64,000 bases of DNA from Planomicrobium sp. Y74 (GTDB lineage Bacteria > Bacillota > Bacilli > Bacillales_A > Planococcaceae). The notes below the pieces were generated by a model. The model did no database searches and had not been told where the DNA came from. It saw nothing but the letters and a program-made list of their open reading frames with translations. The translations under genes and the position numbers were made by a program. The stretch lies in assembly GCF_003668635.1 (NCBI RefSeq), contig NZ_RCWH01000007.1, positions 62,001 to 126,000 on the forward strand. The letters are read 5' to 3'. Positions 27,370-36,428 of the stretch are shown one piece after another (the stretch's first letter is position 1; the number at the start of each line of letters is the position of its first letter).

Positions 27370-28746
27370 ATGACGAATTTACAGGAAATTGCCTACTCAG
27401 ATGATTACGGGCAATTCGAACTGAAGGATTTATACCAAGCGACTCAAATGCTTTTACAGGAATTCCAAAAAACGAAGACGGAACCGGAAAAGCTGAAAGA
27501 TATACTCGACCATTTGAAAAAACGCCTGGAAGGGCAGGCGGCTTATCCGCTGGCAATTCTGCTCGAATCAAGCCAGCTGGGGATTCGCCACCAATTGCAG
27601 AAAGAGTGGAACAGTCCGATGAAGCAGCGCCAGCTCTTCCTGTTTGAAAGTTTGTTCTTCCAATTCCGCGGCAAAGTGCCGCCGACAATCTGGAATCAGA
27701 TCTGCCTGAATTACGCAGAAGTATTGATATATGTTGGCCGTTCAATGGATGGCCTGCATGTGCTCGAACAGATGGTCGAACATGAAAACGAGGATCCGTC
27801 TTATCAGCGGAAAGAAGCGGAACGCGGCTGGGGTATCTTGTTTTATTCCACCTTCCTCACCGGCAAAGAAGAAAAAGCCGATGCGCTTCATAAGGCGCGG
27901 GAATTGCTGAGCCAGGGAGCTGAAGGGATTACTGACGCCAATGGCCGCGCGCTTTACGCGGACCGCCTCAAACTGGCGCAGAAAATGCTGGACGAAATCG
28001 GTCCCATCGATATCACGGCGAACTACAAGCCTAACTTTTTCGAAGGTCGCGAGAAAGAATATCGCGACTGGTGCGCGAAGCAGCATTTACTGCTCAATCA
28101 CGACAACGAAGTCGATCCGGAAGGCACGATGAAACTCGATACGCTGCGCTATCGCTACAAAGGCCAGGATAAAGACCGCGGCGTCTTCCTCGAGGCATTC
28201 ATGGATTCACTCATAGCCGAATTCACGGCGCATCGTGAGAAACTGTACGACGCGCTCCAACTTGATAAGTCCGAACCGATGCGCAATGAACAGTTAAAGA
28301 CGGTTTACCGTGAGTCCTTCACGCTATTCAATAAAACCGCTCAATTCGTCAACCATTACTACAAGCTCGATATTAAAAACCAGCATGCGGTCATGCAGCG
28401 CATTTGGTTTGAAGAAGAACATCCGAAAAATCCGTTGAAGCCGTTTATCCGCGACACCAAAAACAGCGCCCTCAAGGCATTGTACTGGCTGTCCAAAGAA
28501 ATCTACGGTTACGAGCGCTCTGAATCCCAAAACCTCGCCATGATCCGTTCGCTCCAATTGCGTGATCAAATGGAGCGCAGTTTCGTGCAGGTCATTACGA
28601 AACAGGAGGAAATCGCAAAAACGGGCGACCTCCGAAAACACCAGATGACCCAGGCCGAGCTCGAACGCCTGGCGTTGTCCACTACATTCAAAGCACGCAA
28701 TGCCTTGATGTACCTTGGGTTTGCAATTGGCATGGAGAAAGAATAA
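27370..28746 (+). CDS. Unknown helical cytoplasmic protein
   Basis: 458 residues with no signal peptide or membrane segment, rich in Glu, Lys, Gln and Leu and apparently almost all helical. Segments such as LLSQGAEGITDANGRALYADRLKLAQKML look like TPR or other helical-repeat hairpins, but no family is recognised. The ATG at 27370 follows AAGGAGGCTTCCCG; the frame is open to 27304, but without a second ribosome site. The codon use looks like that of its neighbours, so it appears to be a resident gene. Confidence 0.75.
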   Translation: MTNLQEIAYSDDYGQFELKDLYQATQMLLQEFQKTKTEPEKLKDILDHLKKRLEGQAAYPLAILLESSQLGIRHQLQKEWNSPMKQRQLFLFESLFFQFRGKVPPTIWNQICLNYAEVLIYVGRSMDGLHVLEQMVEHENEDPSYQRKEAERGWGILFYSTFLTGKEEKADALHKARELLSQGAEGITDANGRALYADRLKLAQKMLDEIGPIDITANYKPNFFEGREKEYRDWCAKQHLLLNHDNEVDPEGTMKLDTLRYRYKGQDKDRGVFLEAFMDSLIAEFTAHREKLYDALQLDKSEPMRNEQLKTVYRESFTLFNKTAQFVNHYYKLDIKNQHAVMQRIWFEEEHPKNPLKPFIRDTKNSALKALYWLSKEIYGYERSESQNLAMIRSLQLRDQMERSFVQVITKQEEIAKTGDLRKHQMTQAELERLALSTTFKARNALMYLGFAIGMEKE

Positions 28747-28757
28747 CTATAATAAGT

Positions 28758-28790
28758 AAGCCGTCCCTCTTTTGTCGAGGGACGGCTTCT
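28758..28790. terminator. Terminator-like hairpin between converging genes
   Basis: The arms AAGCCGTCCCTC/GAGGGACGGCTT form a strong 12-bp stem, but the T-tracts are poor on both sides. It lies between the stops at 28746 and 28808. Confidence 0.65.
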
Positions 28791-28807
28791 TAATGGATTT
28801 ATTTTGC

Positions 28808-29113
28808 TTAATGAAATTCAATATTGTCCATTGTCACGAGTTCCACAATATTGTCATCGGGATCCTGTTTGTTGACGGTACGAACTTCCATCTCTGCCTT
28901 GCCTGTCTGATCATCGAGTGTCGTGAAAGTAACCTGGACTCGTTCTTCGTCCATCTGGCTGGTCCGAAACATCTCATATTGAACAACATTCTTAAGAGTC
29001 ATATCAAAAAGTTTCTTTCCTTCCAATTCACTTTCCACCAAATAGCCATGAACAAAATCGACCGATTCCCCGCTGCGGGTCATCTGTACATCTTTCAGTT
29101 CATGAACTGCCAT
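28808..29113 (-). CDS. Small acidic protein of unknown function
   Basis: A 101-residue protein beginning MAVHELKDVQMTRSGESVDF, with alternating polar and hydrophobic residues that suggest a beta-barrel-like domain. No Cys and no membrane segment are present. AAAGGAGATTTTAAG precedes the ATG at 29113; the open frame extends to 29191 without support. It looks like a real gene by ribosome site and codon use; the function is not recognised. Confidence 0.7.
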   Translation of the reverse strand: MAVHELKDVQMTRSGESVDFVHGYLVESELEGKKLFDMTLKNVVQYEMFRTSQMDEERVQVTFTTLDDQTGKAEMEVRTVNKQDPDDNIVELVTMDNIEFH

Positions 29114-29284
29114 CTTAAAATCTCCTTTCTCAAATTTATTTCTTATTAATTTGTTTTTACGTTTTGGCGTGAGTCTAAACATTTCAGGCATCGGTTATTT
29201 CCCGGGAAATTTGTGTGACTTTGTTGCTTTTTCATCCAAGCCTTTTTAAATTAGTTGACTGAGGAAGAAAATATAAATTGGAAA

Positions 29285-29309
29285 AAGCTTTCGCGGTCCG
29301 CGAAAGCTT
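29285..29309. repeat. Perfect 12-bp inverted repeat with 1-nt centre
   Basis: AAGCTTTCGCGG-T-CCGCGAAAGCTT. The right side continues TCCTTTT, but no plus-strand gene ends here. It may be an operator, an orphan terminator or a member of the GCTTTTCGC-type palindrome family further right. Confidence 0.7.
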
Positions 29310-29452
29310 CCTTTTAAACCGTCCACTAAGAGCTTTAGATTTTTCGCATTTCGCCTGGTGTTGACCTTGGGTGGAGGTGGCGACCGGAAATTAGGGATCA
29401 GAAGGCTCGTGTAACCAGCATATTATTATCAATTTAAACACATAATAATTTA

Positions 29453-29533
29453 GTTGAGCACAAAGTACCTGTTGTCGCGCATAAAGCGTCTTTTGCCGCC
29501 CATAACCTCCCTTTTGCCGCGCACAAAATCCAT
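29453..29533. repeat. Tandem array 2, about four 21-bp units
   Basis: TTGTCGCGCATAA (29472), TTGCCGCCCATAA (29493) and TTGCCGCGCACAA (29514) recur at exactly 21-bp steps. A degenerate TTGAGCACAAAG unit lies before them. Confidence 0.75.
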
Positions 29534-29603
29534 ATATCCAAAAAAGCCATCCCCATCAGACACAAAAGTCCGCCAGGAATGGCTGATAAACTATATTTCC
29601 CTC

Positions 29604-29930
29604 TTATAACACGCTATTAGGATGCGGTTTCGTAATATCCACTGCATACACATCGATCTGATTCACTATCAGGTCGCGGATGCCATAAATCGGACGCTCG
29701 TTGCGCTCCATTTCTTCAATATAATTGTTCACCTTTTCCTGCAGCTGGATGCCGATTGATTTGCCAGCGCTTGCCTCTTCAAAACTCGCGCGGAAAGCCT
29801 GCTCGTACCAAAGGTTCGACACTTGAATATTCTTCAATGTGCCTTCCTCTTCGTTCGTCCCCACCACCAGGTAATGGTTGCCGTATTCGTCCCTCACCAA
29901 ATCGTTGGTCTGGATATTCTGCATACTCAT
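29604..29930 (-). CDS. Small protein of unknown function
   Basis: A 108-residue soluble protein beginning MSMQNIQTNDLVRDEYGNHY. The N-terminal part (DEYGNHYLVVGTNEEEGTLKNIQVSNLW) looks like a small beta-barrel, and a helix follows (IQLQEKVNNYIEEMERNE). The ATG at 29930 is preferred because GGAAGGGGAC precedes it; the open frame to 29966 lacks a site. No family is recognised. Confidence 0.6.
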   Translation of the reverse strand: MSMQNIQTNDLVRDEYGNHYLVVGTNEEEGTLKNIQVSNLWYEQAFRASFEEASAGKSIGIQLQEKVNNYIEEMERNERPIYGIRDLIVNQIDVYAVDITKPHPNSVL

Positions 29931-30124
29931 CGTTTCATGTCCCCTTCCATTCATCTTTTTTGACATATATGTAGGATGTCTTCCTTACTCTGTATTCTCT
30001 AAATCCATGCCAAATAAACCCGAAAATCAGAATCCGACCTGATTGAGGCTTGCACGGATTTTATCCTGCTCACTTTTTGCTTCCCAAACTCCTCTTATAC
30101 TCACTTATGCCAGCCATCGGTATC

Positions 30125-30162
30125 AAAAAGCCGCCATCAGATTTATTCCGACAGCGGCACCG
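30125..30162 (-). terminator. Weak terminator candidate
   Basis: The short arms GCCGC/GCGGC have AAAAA on the left, giving TTTTT on the minus strand, just after the stop of the gene at 30174. The loop is long. Confidence 0.35.
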
Positions 30163-30173
30163 CATACCTTGTT

Positions 30174-30434
30174 TTATTTCAGTTTCCAATTCTTATTGTC
30201 GTTTTTAATAAAAGTTTCTTCGCCGGTCTCCGGATCCCGAATAATCTTGTCTTCTGTCGGTACGTCTTCTTTTCCTTCATCCGGCGCATTCTCGTGCTCA
30301 TTTTCGATCACATGCTTTTCATTCCGTTCACGGTGATCGGGATCGTGGTGTTCATCGTCAATATTTTCTTTTTGATTAACGCTATCCAGAATTTTATCGA
30401 CCATCGATTTGTCGCCGTTGTCGTTTCTTGCCAT
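30174..30434 (-). CDS. Small highly charged protein
   Basis: 86 residues, very hydrophilic and rich in Asp, Glu, Asn, His and Lys, probably largely disordered, with DPETGEETFIKNDNKNWKL at the C-terminus. GGAGGAGTTCACA before the ATG is a strong ribosome site. Proteins of this kind are common in Bacillales, sometimes stress- or spore-linked. No specific family is recognised. Confidence 0.7.
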   Translation of the reverse strand: MARNDNGDKSMVDKILDSVNQKENIDDEHHDPDHRERNEKHVIENEHENAPDEGKEDVPTEDKIIRDPETGEETFIKNDNKNWKLK

Positions 30435-30611
30435 TGTGAACTCCTCCCATTCAAGCTTTTACTCTATCTTTACCCATTCGGCTGCAAAATAATCCGTGTT
30501 GAAGAAGGGCGACAGAATGTTGTTTACAATTCTTAACATCCTCGTATCTTCCACTTTACAAACTATTGCGATAATGGAGCTGGCAAGAGAATGAAAGGAG
30601 CTGGAGAAAGC

Positions 30612-31457
30612 ATGAAAATTGCAGTGATTGGCGACTTGCATTATCCGACGCTTAAAGAGGAATATGCGTTGTCGCAGCAGGAACGGCAAAACTTTTATGA
30701 AAGCTTTATGGCACATTTTTTCTCGGTACCGGCTGACCTTTATGTATCCATCGGCGACTTGACTAATTTTGGCACACGGGATGAATTGGAAGCCATTTAT
30801 GCAATTATCGACCAACACCAGAAGCCTTTTGTCCATGTCCTTGGAAACCATGACGTTTATGCCATGCGGCGCGAAGAAGTGCTGCAGATCACAAGGCAGG
30901 ACCGCTTTCATTCCTTGTCGACTGACTCCACGGTGCTGGCCTTTCTCGACACGGCACAGGAACAAAATTATGAAGACTGGGGCGGAACCTTAAGTCTTGA
31001 ACAGCAATACTGGCTCGCCGATGTCGTTGAAGAATCCGGCACACGCCCGCTGCTCGTTTTCGGCCATCATCCGGTTTACGGCACCACTAAAAATTCCAGC
31101 AAAGTAAAACGTTCCATTTCACCCGACATTCCCATGTGGGATATATTGAATAAAAAACAGAACGCTGGCCTGTATATTAACGGCCATAACCATTTCAACT
31201 CCATTGCGGCGCGTGAACACTGGACATTCCTGCAGATTGCAGCGGTGCTGGACGAGCAGGCCGTTCGGGTCATCGACATTTCGGATGCAATGATTTCAAT
31301 TGACTATGTGCCTTTCGTTGACCCAAACCTGCGAGATCAAGCAAGAAACATCGGCAAGACAATCGATCATTTCAGTCTTAATACGCACCGGCTGGGTACA
31401 CAAGCCGATGTGAAGTACGCAATTCCACTGGCTGCGCCGACAATTAAAATTACGTGA
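30612..31457 (+). CDS. Metallophosphoesterase
   Basis: A 281-residue calcineurin-like phosphoesterase. The metal-binding motifs appear in order: IGDLHYP (Asp8, His10), IGDLTNFG, LGNHDVY, FGHHPVYG and NGHNHFN. There is no signal peptide, so it should act in the cytoplasm on an unknown phosphodiester or phosphomonoester. The ATG at 30612 is preceded by GGAGAAAGC; a shorter-spaced ATG seven codons upstream overlaps AAGGAG. It is followed after 12 nt by a 58-residue gene, probably in the same transcript. Confidence 0.88.
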   Translation: MKIAVIGDLHYPTLKEEYALSQQERQNFYESFMAHFFSVPADLYVSIGDLTNFGTRDELEAIYAIIDQHQKPFVHVLGNHDVYAMRREEVLQITRQDRFHSLSTDSTVLAFLDTAQEQNYEDWGGTLSLEQQYWLADVVEESGTRPLLVFGHHPVYGTTKNSSKVKRSISPDIPMWDILNKKQNAGLYINGHNHFNSIAAREHWTFLQIAAVLDEQAVRVIDISDAMISIDYVPFVDPNLRDQARNIGKTIDHFSLNTHRLGTQADVKYAIPLAAPTIKIT

Positions 31458-31469
31458 GGAGAGATCCGG

Positions 31470-31646
31470 ATGAAAGACGATAAAAAGAATCGTGCTGAAG
31501 ATGAAGCCACTCAAGCCAATTTGGACATTCAGGAAGAATTTGATGACAATAAAAAACGGCATGACGAAACATCTTCTCCTGTCCCATTTGTTGCAAATAA
31601 TACCGCGCCATTAGCTCCCGATGACGAGAATAACAAGAAGAAATAA
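31470..31646 (+). CDS. 58-residue charged protein
   Basis: A short gene beginning MKDDKKNRAEDEATQANL and ending NNKKK. It is hydrophilic, with no Cys or membrane segment. GAGGAGAGATCCGG gives an excellent ribosome site, and it starts 12 nt after the metallophosphoesterase stop, which supports co-transcription. It resembles in composition the charged protein at 30174-30434. The function is unknown. Confidence 0.65.
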   Translation: MKDDKKNRAEDEATQANLDIQEEFDDNKKRHDETSSPVPFVANNTAPLAPDDENNKKK

Positions 31647-31790
31647 CCAGCAGAAAGCCAGGATTGCGGATAAAACCACTTTCCTGGCTTTTCTTGTGTC
31701 TATATAGAAGAAGGTTTTATTGCGACTATTGAAGAATTTGATAGAGAAGGTCAATACCCTGGCCACATACAGAGAAAGGATTTGAAGTTG

Positions 31791-32429
31791 ATGAAAAAAA
31801 TCAACCAATATATCGATAATGTATTCACTAAACAAGATGACATTCTCGAAGCGGTCATCAAATCCATCGAAGAACATGGCATGCGCCAAATTTCCGTACC
31901 GCCTGCTTCCGGCAAGCTCTTGACGATGCTTGTCTCCATTTCTGATGCGAAAAACGTCCTGGAAATTGGCGCACTCGGCGGCTACAGCGGCATTTGCCTG
32001 GCCAGAGGTTTTGGTTCAGAAGGCAATTTGACATCACTTGAACTGGAAGAAAGCTACGCTGATCTCGCAAAAAGCAACCTATCAAAAGCCGGCTTTAAAA
32101 ATCAGGTCAATTACCTGATCGGACCTGCTCTGGAAAGCCTCAACAAACTAAGCGAAGCGGGCGAAAAATTCGACTTTTTCTTTATCGATGCAGATAAAGG
32201 CAACTACGAAAATTACCTCGAAGCCTGCATCAAACTGGCACAGCCCGGTGCGATCATCGTCGCGGACAACGTGCTGGCAGGCGGCAGTGTCACAGACTCA
32301 ACTATGGAGCCACGCCAAAACACTGAAATCATGAAAGCATTCAATGAAATAGTGGCGAAGCATCCGCAATTGGAGTCACTGCTCTTGCCGGTCGGCGATG
32401 GCATGACGGTTTCGCGGGTGAAGATATAA
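31791..32429 (+). CDS. SAM-dependent O-methyltransferase (CCoAOMT type)
   Basis: A 212-residue class I methyltransferase. VLEIGALGGYSGICLARG (SAM-binding motif I) lies near residue 63. LTSLELEESYADLAKSNLSKAGF, FDFFFIDADKGNYENYLE (metal-binding Asp region) and GAIIVADNVLAGG follow the caffeoyl-CoA/catechol O-methyltransferase family. The natural substrate in bacteria is usually unknown (tRNA or small phenolics). The ATG at 31791 is chosen; a TTG at 31782 is too close to the AAAGGA site. Confidence 0.88.
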   Translation: MKKINQYIDNVFTKQDDILEAVIKSIEEHGMRQISVPPASGKLLTMLVSISDAKNVLEIGALGGYSGICLARGFGSEGNLTSLELEESYADLAKSNLSKAGFKNQVNYLIGPALESLNKLSEAGEKFDFFFIDADKGNYENYLEACIKLAQPGAIIVADNVLAGGSVTDSTMEPRQNTEIMKAFNEIVAKHPQLESLLLPVGDGMTVSRVKI

Positions 32430-32431
32430 AA

Positions 32432-32470
32432 AAATGCGCCAGGGCAGCTGCCTTGGTGCATTTCTTTTTT
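32432..32470 (+). terminator. Intrinsic terminator of the O-methyltransferase gene
   Basis: The arms AAATGCGCCAGGGCA/CCTTGGTGCATTT are followed by CTTTTTT, directly after the stop codon. Confidence 0.85.
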
Positions 32471-32530
32471 AAAACTTCCACTAAGTGATTGAATTCTTCT
32501 TTAGATAAGATGAAAATAACACTCCACTTT

Positions 32531-33073
32531 TCATCTCACAATATTCCGTTTCTTGATCGCCCTGATCCAGAATCCTCCGTAAATCGTTTTCGCGTCATAA
32601 GCCACGATAAACGCGTTTGGATCCAGTTCTTTTACTGTCTTATAGAGATTGACTTCCTGTTTTTTCGGCATCAGGATCTGCAGCGAGCTGCGTTTCCCTT
32701 CAAAACCGTTTGTTTCCCAATCGGTTACACCGTAGCCTTTCTCGCGCAGCTGCATGGCAAGCGCACCGCTATTATCCTGCGAAATTACACTCGCTGTAAC
32801 GTATCCCAGGCTCAGCTTATCTTCAATCTTCGACCCCACAATGATACCGGCAGCGAAACCAAGCGCATAAGCCAATAAATTCTGGATGTTTCCAACGTTA
32901 TCAAGAACCATTCCCAGACCCAGCAAATTGATGATGACTTCCAGTACCGACAAACCAGCTGCCGAATATTGATAGCCCTTCAATGTAAGAATCATGCGGA
33001 TTGTTGACAAGGTGACAAAACTCAAACTGATACTGAAAATAATTACTATCAATAAGAGTGGATGTATATCCAT
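32531..33073 (-). CDS. YebE-like DUF2179 membrane protein (UPF0316)
   Basis: A 180-residue protein with three N-terminal membrane helices and a soluble DUF2179 domain. STIRMILTLKGYQYSAAGLSVLEVIINLLGLGMVL and NIQNLLAYALGFAAGIIVG follow the YebE family closely. The C-terminal half carries LREKGYGVTDWETNGFEGKRSSLQILMPKK and ends in a conserved IYGGFWIRAIKKR. DUF2179 domains are thought to bind small ligands; no activity is established here. GGGAGGAATTTGAG precedes the ATG at 33073. Confidence 0.88.
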   Translation of the reverse strand: MDIHPLLLIVIIFSISLSFVTLSTIRMILTLKGYQYSAAGLSVLEVIINLLGLGMVLDNVGNIQNLLAYALGFAAGIIVGSKIEDKLSLGYVTASVISQDNSGALAMQLREKGYGVTDWETNGFEGKRSSLQILMPKKQEVNLYKTVKELDPNAFIVAYDAKTIYGGFWIRAIKKRNIVR

Positions 33074-33438
33074 CTCAAATTCCTCCCGTTCAATAATGAA
33101 ATAATTTCCAAAAATATTTATAGGATATAATCTTTTTCCCCTGTTAAAAAACATTAAACGTGATATCCGGTAATTGCTTCTTATCTCATAAATGATGTGA
33201 AAGTATTTCCGTTCCTCTCATCTACTAACACCAAACATCCCGGCTATTCTCCTGTCATACCGTCATATGAACCATTGGAGTTTCCCTTTCATGGTTCAGT
33301 AGTATGATTCCCATCTGTATCAATTGATTTATTTTCGCAAATATTCAAACTATTTGACGGAACGCTGTTGTATAAACTATTTCCATTTAATAGAATAAAA
33401 ATGGTATAAAAATTAATTTTCCAAAAGGAGGAAATATA

Positions 33439-34836
33439 TTGACGATCAAAAAGCCATTTGCCAGTGTAATGCTTTCTGCAGTACTTGCGCTTTCAGCGGT
33501 GCCTTCCGCATTTGCGCATGATGAACTTGATAGCTCGGGTGTTTCCAAAGGGGAGCACGAAGTGTTTTCCAATGAAGAAATCGCTAATTTAGGCGAAGCA
33601 AAAGTGGAAGGATCTAAAAATCTTTCATTCCTTAAGGAAGCTGGCGCTGCACAGTTAAAAGAAATTGACGGCATCCAAAATAACACAGCTGATGTATTCG
33701 CCCATAAAGGCTATGCTTATGTCGGCACCCATACAGCCAATGGCGGCAACGGCGGAGTCCGGATCTTTGACTTGAAAGATCCAGCTAATCCAGTGGAAGT
33801 TGCTGTCTTCGCAAACGAGGATGTAGAAAATACGTGGCAGGAAAAAGTGATTGTCAAAAGCATTAATACACCTGACTTCAAAGGTGACTTGGCAGTTGTC
33901 AGCGTCCAGCAGCTGAATCGCAATGCGGAAGATACATCCGGCGGCTTCCTTCTGTATGACGTGACTGATCCCACTAATCCGGAAAAGCTCGGCTACTGGG
34001 AAACTTATGAAAATACACGTGGAACCCATGAACTCTATTTGACGATGCAAGGCAACAAGGCACTTGTACTTACTTCCAATCCATATGCTGATTATTACAG
34101 CCACGGCGAACATAAAGACTTTACGATTGTCGATGTTTCCAATCCTGCTAAACCGGAAACACTCTGGGAATTCGATCCGCGGATTCTTGACGATGTACCT
34201 GCCGACTTCAATGGCTACCACTGGAATGCGCCGGATGGCAAAACTCGCCCGGTGTTCAATCACAGTGTAATCACCGATAATAATGCGCAATATGCTTATG
34301 TCTCCATGTGGGATCTCGGTACCATCATTTTTGATATTACAGACCCTGAGAATCCCGTTTACTTAAGCAACACCGACTATGCTTCGAATCAGCAAGGCTC
34401 TGCACATTCGGCTGCACTGGCCAAAGGCGGCAATGTGTTGATTGAAACCCGGGAAGTCTCTTCCCCTGTGCGTCCGGGATACGAGGAATCTTATGGCTAT
34501 ACGCGAATCTTTGATATCAAGGATAAAGCGAATCCTGTTTTATTGAGTGAGTTTAAAACAGATTTGACCGAGAAAGTCGAAGACGGACCGACGTTCGCTA
34601 ATACAGTGCACGATCCGAAAGTCCATGGCAACACGCTTTACTTAAGCCATTATGCCGGCGGTGTCTATGCGGTTGATATCACCGACCCAGCCAATCCGAA
34701 ACAGATCGGCCAATATGCGCCTGACCAGGCAGATGTCTGGGGTGTATTCGTGGACCGCAATTACGTACTGGCTTCCGATATGGCGCAAGGCTTGAAAGTG
34801 CTTGTGAAGAATAACGCCAAACAGAAGACTGATTAA
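33439..34836 (+). CDS. Secreted LVIVD-repeat beta-propeller protein
   Basis: A 465-residue exported protein. A signal peptide (MTIKKPFASVMLSAVLALSAVPSAFA) is followed by repeated blades of the type 'G-x-ADVFAHKGYAYVGTH..VRIFDLKDPANPVEVA', 'FTIVDVSNPAKPETLWEF', 'TIIFDITDPENPVYLS' and 'VYAVDITDPANPKQIG'. These are LVIVD repeats, predicted to fold as a beta-propeller for binding. No enzymatic motif or wall-anchor signal is seen. The start is TTG with AAAAGGAGGAAATATA before it. It is a single gene with a strong terminator. Confidence 0.88.
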   Translation: MTIKKPFASVMLSAVLALSAVPSAFAHDELDSSGVSKGEHEVFSNEEIANLGEAKVEGSKNLSFLKEAGAAQLKEIDGIQNNTADVFAHKGYAYVGTHTANGGNGGVRIFDLKDPANPVEVAVFANEDVENTWQEKVIVKSINTPDFKGDLAVVSVQQLNRNAEDTSGGFLLYDVTDPTNPEKLGYWETYENTRGTHELYLTMQGNKALVLTSNPYADYYSHGEHKDFTIVDVSNPAKPETLWEFDPRILDDVPADFNGYHWNAPDGKTRPVFNHSVITDNNAQYAYVSMWDLGTIIFDITDPENPVYLSNTDYASNQQGSAHSAALAKGGNVLIETREVSSPVRPGYEESYGYTRIFDIKDKANPVLLSEFKTDLTEKVEDGPTFANTVHDPKVHGNTLYLSHYAGGVYAVDITDPANPKQIGQYAPDQADVWGVFVDRNYVLASDMAQGLKVLVKNNAKQKTD

Positions 34837-34866
34837 ACTATAGGAAATCAAGAAAATTGAAACACA

Positions 34867-34908
34867 AAAAAAGGCATTTCAAATCCCATGGATTTGAAAT
34901 GCCTTTTT
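34867..34908. terminator. Bidirectional terminator
   Basis: A near-perfect 18-bp inverted repeat (AAAGGCATTTCAAATCC and its complement) is flanked by A and T tracts. It lies between the converging genes ending at 34836 and 34920. Confidence 0.92.
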
Positions 34909-34919
34909 CGTTTTAACTT

Positions 34920-35339
34920 TTAAAAGAATTCCCATTCACCAATAGGTATGCCTGCTTTCTTTTTCTTGGCGATCAAAAATGCATCAATAATGGCAATTGG
35001 TGTAGTTACAACGATTGATGCACCAAAAGTGATGGCACCAAGAATCATGCTGCCGACCAAAATCAAAGCACCTTTTTTGCCTTGCCCCATAATCATCTGA
35101 CCCAATCCAGTTAATAAAAACGATATTAATCCGGCAACCCAAGGTTCCAGTCCGCCACTATTGACAGCAGCTCCAGTTTGTTTAATGGAAGTTCCGCACT
35201 GAACGCACATTTCCTGATTTGGCTTTAACCCTGACCCACAGGTTGCACAAAAACTCTTTTCACGATATTGTCGAACGCCACATTTCGGGCAAATTTCGGC
35301 TTTATCTGATATTCTTTCGCCGCAGCTTGTACAATGCAT
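34920..35339 (-). CDS. Zinc-ribbon membrane protein (TM2-like tail)
   Basis: A 139-residue protein with two CxxC..CxxC zinc ribbons (CTSCGERISDKAEICPKCG and CATCGSGLKPNQEMCVQCG) in the first 52 residues. Two hydrophobic segments follow. GLGQMIMGQGKKGALILVG resembles the turn of TM2-domain proteins. It has the same architecture as the gene at 35744. The role is unknown; the three small membrane genes here probably form one leftward operon. Confidence 0.82.
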   Translation of the reverse strand: MHCTSCGERISDKAEICPKCGVRQYREKSFCATCGSGLKPNQEMCVQCGTSIKQTGAAVNSGGLEPWVAGLISFLLTGLGQMIMGQGKKGALILVGSMILGAITFGASIVVTTPIAIIDAFLIAKKKKAGIPIGEWEFF

Positions 35340-35369
35340 TTTTTATCCCCCAAATTTCTCTCTCATTTT

Positions 35370-35726
35370 TTAACTGATTAAATGCTGCACGACAGCTCGT
35401 CCATGCGCAATCCCCAACACAACAATATTATAAAGTATGAAGTCTGTACCTATTCCAGCCAGTATTCCGGTAACCAAACGACGGTTATTCGTACTCTCTC
35501 TTTTCTTTACATACTGCCAGCCGCCATCAATCACTAAAGGCACGATCAGCAATAAGGAAACCATCATTGACAAGTGCCCCCATATAACTGCGTAAATAAT
35601 CCCTGCTAAATAGCCGATTGAAATTCCGGTACACCGTGCGCAAATGGGAAACTGCTTTCCTTTATAAAAATAGGAACGGTGAGCCAGCTGGTGACAGCCG
35701 AACGATAGCTTTAAAATATTTCCCAC
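35370..35726 (-). CDS. DUF2085 membrane protein
   Basis: A 118-residue membrane protein with SFGCHQLAHRSYFYKGKQFPICARCTGISIGYL at the N-terminus. This is the Cys/His-containing signature of DUF2085 (CHQ..CxRC, possible metal ligands). Two or three helices follow. The function is unknown. It lies between two zinc-ribbon membrane genes, 17 nt after the first. Confidence 0.85.
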   Translation of the reverse strand: MGNILKLSFGCHQLAHRSYFYKGKQFPICARCTGISIGYLAGIIYAVIWGHLSMMVSLLLIVPLVIDGGWQYVKKRESTNNRRLVTGILAGIGTDFILYNIVVLGIAHGRAVVQHLIS

Positions 35727-35743
35727 TTATTACACCCTATCCA

Positions 35744-36139
35744 TTAATAGTAGTACATTGATTCCCCGATCATTCCAATAACAAAAGCGATGATATACAA
35801 TAAAACACCGATGGAAGTTCCGACGATTGCCCATGTACAGGCAGCTTTTGCCGATTTCGGCTTCTCATTTTTCCAGATGAAGTACAGGATGATACCCACA
35901 ATAGGGAAACAGCATACCGTTACATTCAGTAAACCGGATGGTCTGTCTTCACCGACAGATACAACCCGATTGCCTGTATTTTTTAATCCTGCTCCACATT
36001 TAACGCATAATTCCTGATTGGCATTTGTCGGAGCTGCACAAGACTGGCAAAACTTCGTGCTGTTCAATGGACGCACTCCGCAATTCGGACAAATTTCAGC
36101 ATGGGCTTTTACACCATTGCCGCATTCTCTACAATACAT
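35744..36139 (-). CDS. Zinc-ribbon membrane protein
   Basis: 131 residues. Two zinc ribbons (CRECGNGVKAHAEICPNCG and CQSCAAPTNANQELCVKCG) are followed by two membrane helices (NVTVCCFPIVGIILYFIW and WAIVGTSIGVLLYIIAFVIG). It resembles the 34920-35339 product and is first in the small operon. The function is not recognised. Confidence 0.8.
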   Translation of the reverse strand: MYCRECGNGVKAHAEICPNCGVRPLNSTKFCQSCAAPTNANQELCVKCGAGLKNTGNRVVSVGEDRPSGLLNVTVCCFPIVGIILYFIWKNEKPKSAKAACTWAIVGTSIGVLLYIIAFVIGMIGESMYYY

Positions 36140-36428
36140 TCTCTTTCCCCCATTACTCTTTCTACTAAGTTGCTAAAAATTATTATAACCCCATAATGAC
36201 TTTTTAACTATAACTTTTTTAAGTAAATATGGATTACGTTTTTATCTTATTTTAGGAGATTTAATTTTTAAAGGTGCTGTATTCCATTTCAAATTTGAAT
36301 TACAGTCTCTAGGGTTTTATTTAACTATTTCTATCTGACTCGAAATAATTGTTTTTTATTTCCTATTGTTTAATTATCTTTTCCTAATTTATAATATAAA
36401 CAATTACATACGAAAGTAGGATAAACGA

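Larger units (their letters stand above)
29114..29603. other. 490-nt gap: palindrome and tandem array 2
   Basis: No gene is seen. It contains a near-perfect 25-bp palindrome (29285-29309) and a 21-bp tandem array (29453-29533). The part next to 29113 should hold the promoter of the small acidic protein. Confidence 0.5.

Noticed and set aside
33655..34290. Long minus-strand reading frame opposite the LVIVD protein gene
   Set aside because: A shadow of a repeat-rich coding sequence; no start signal or family match.
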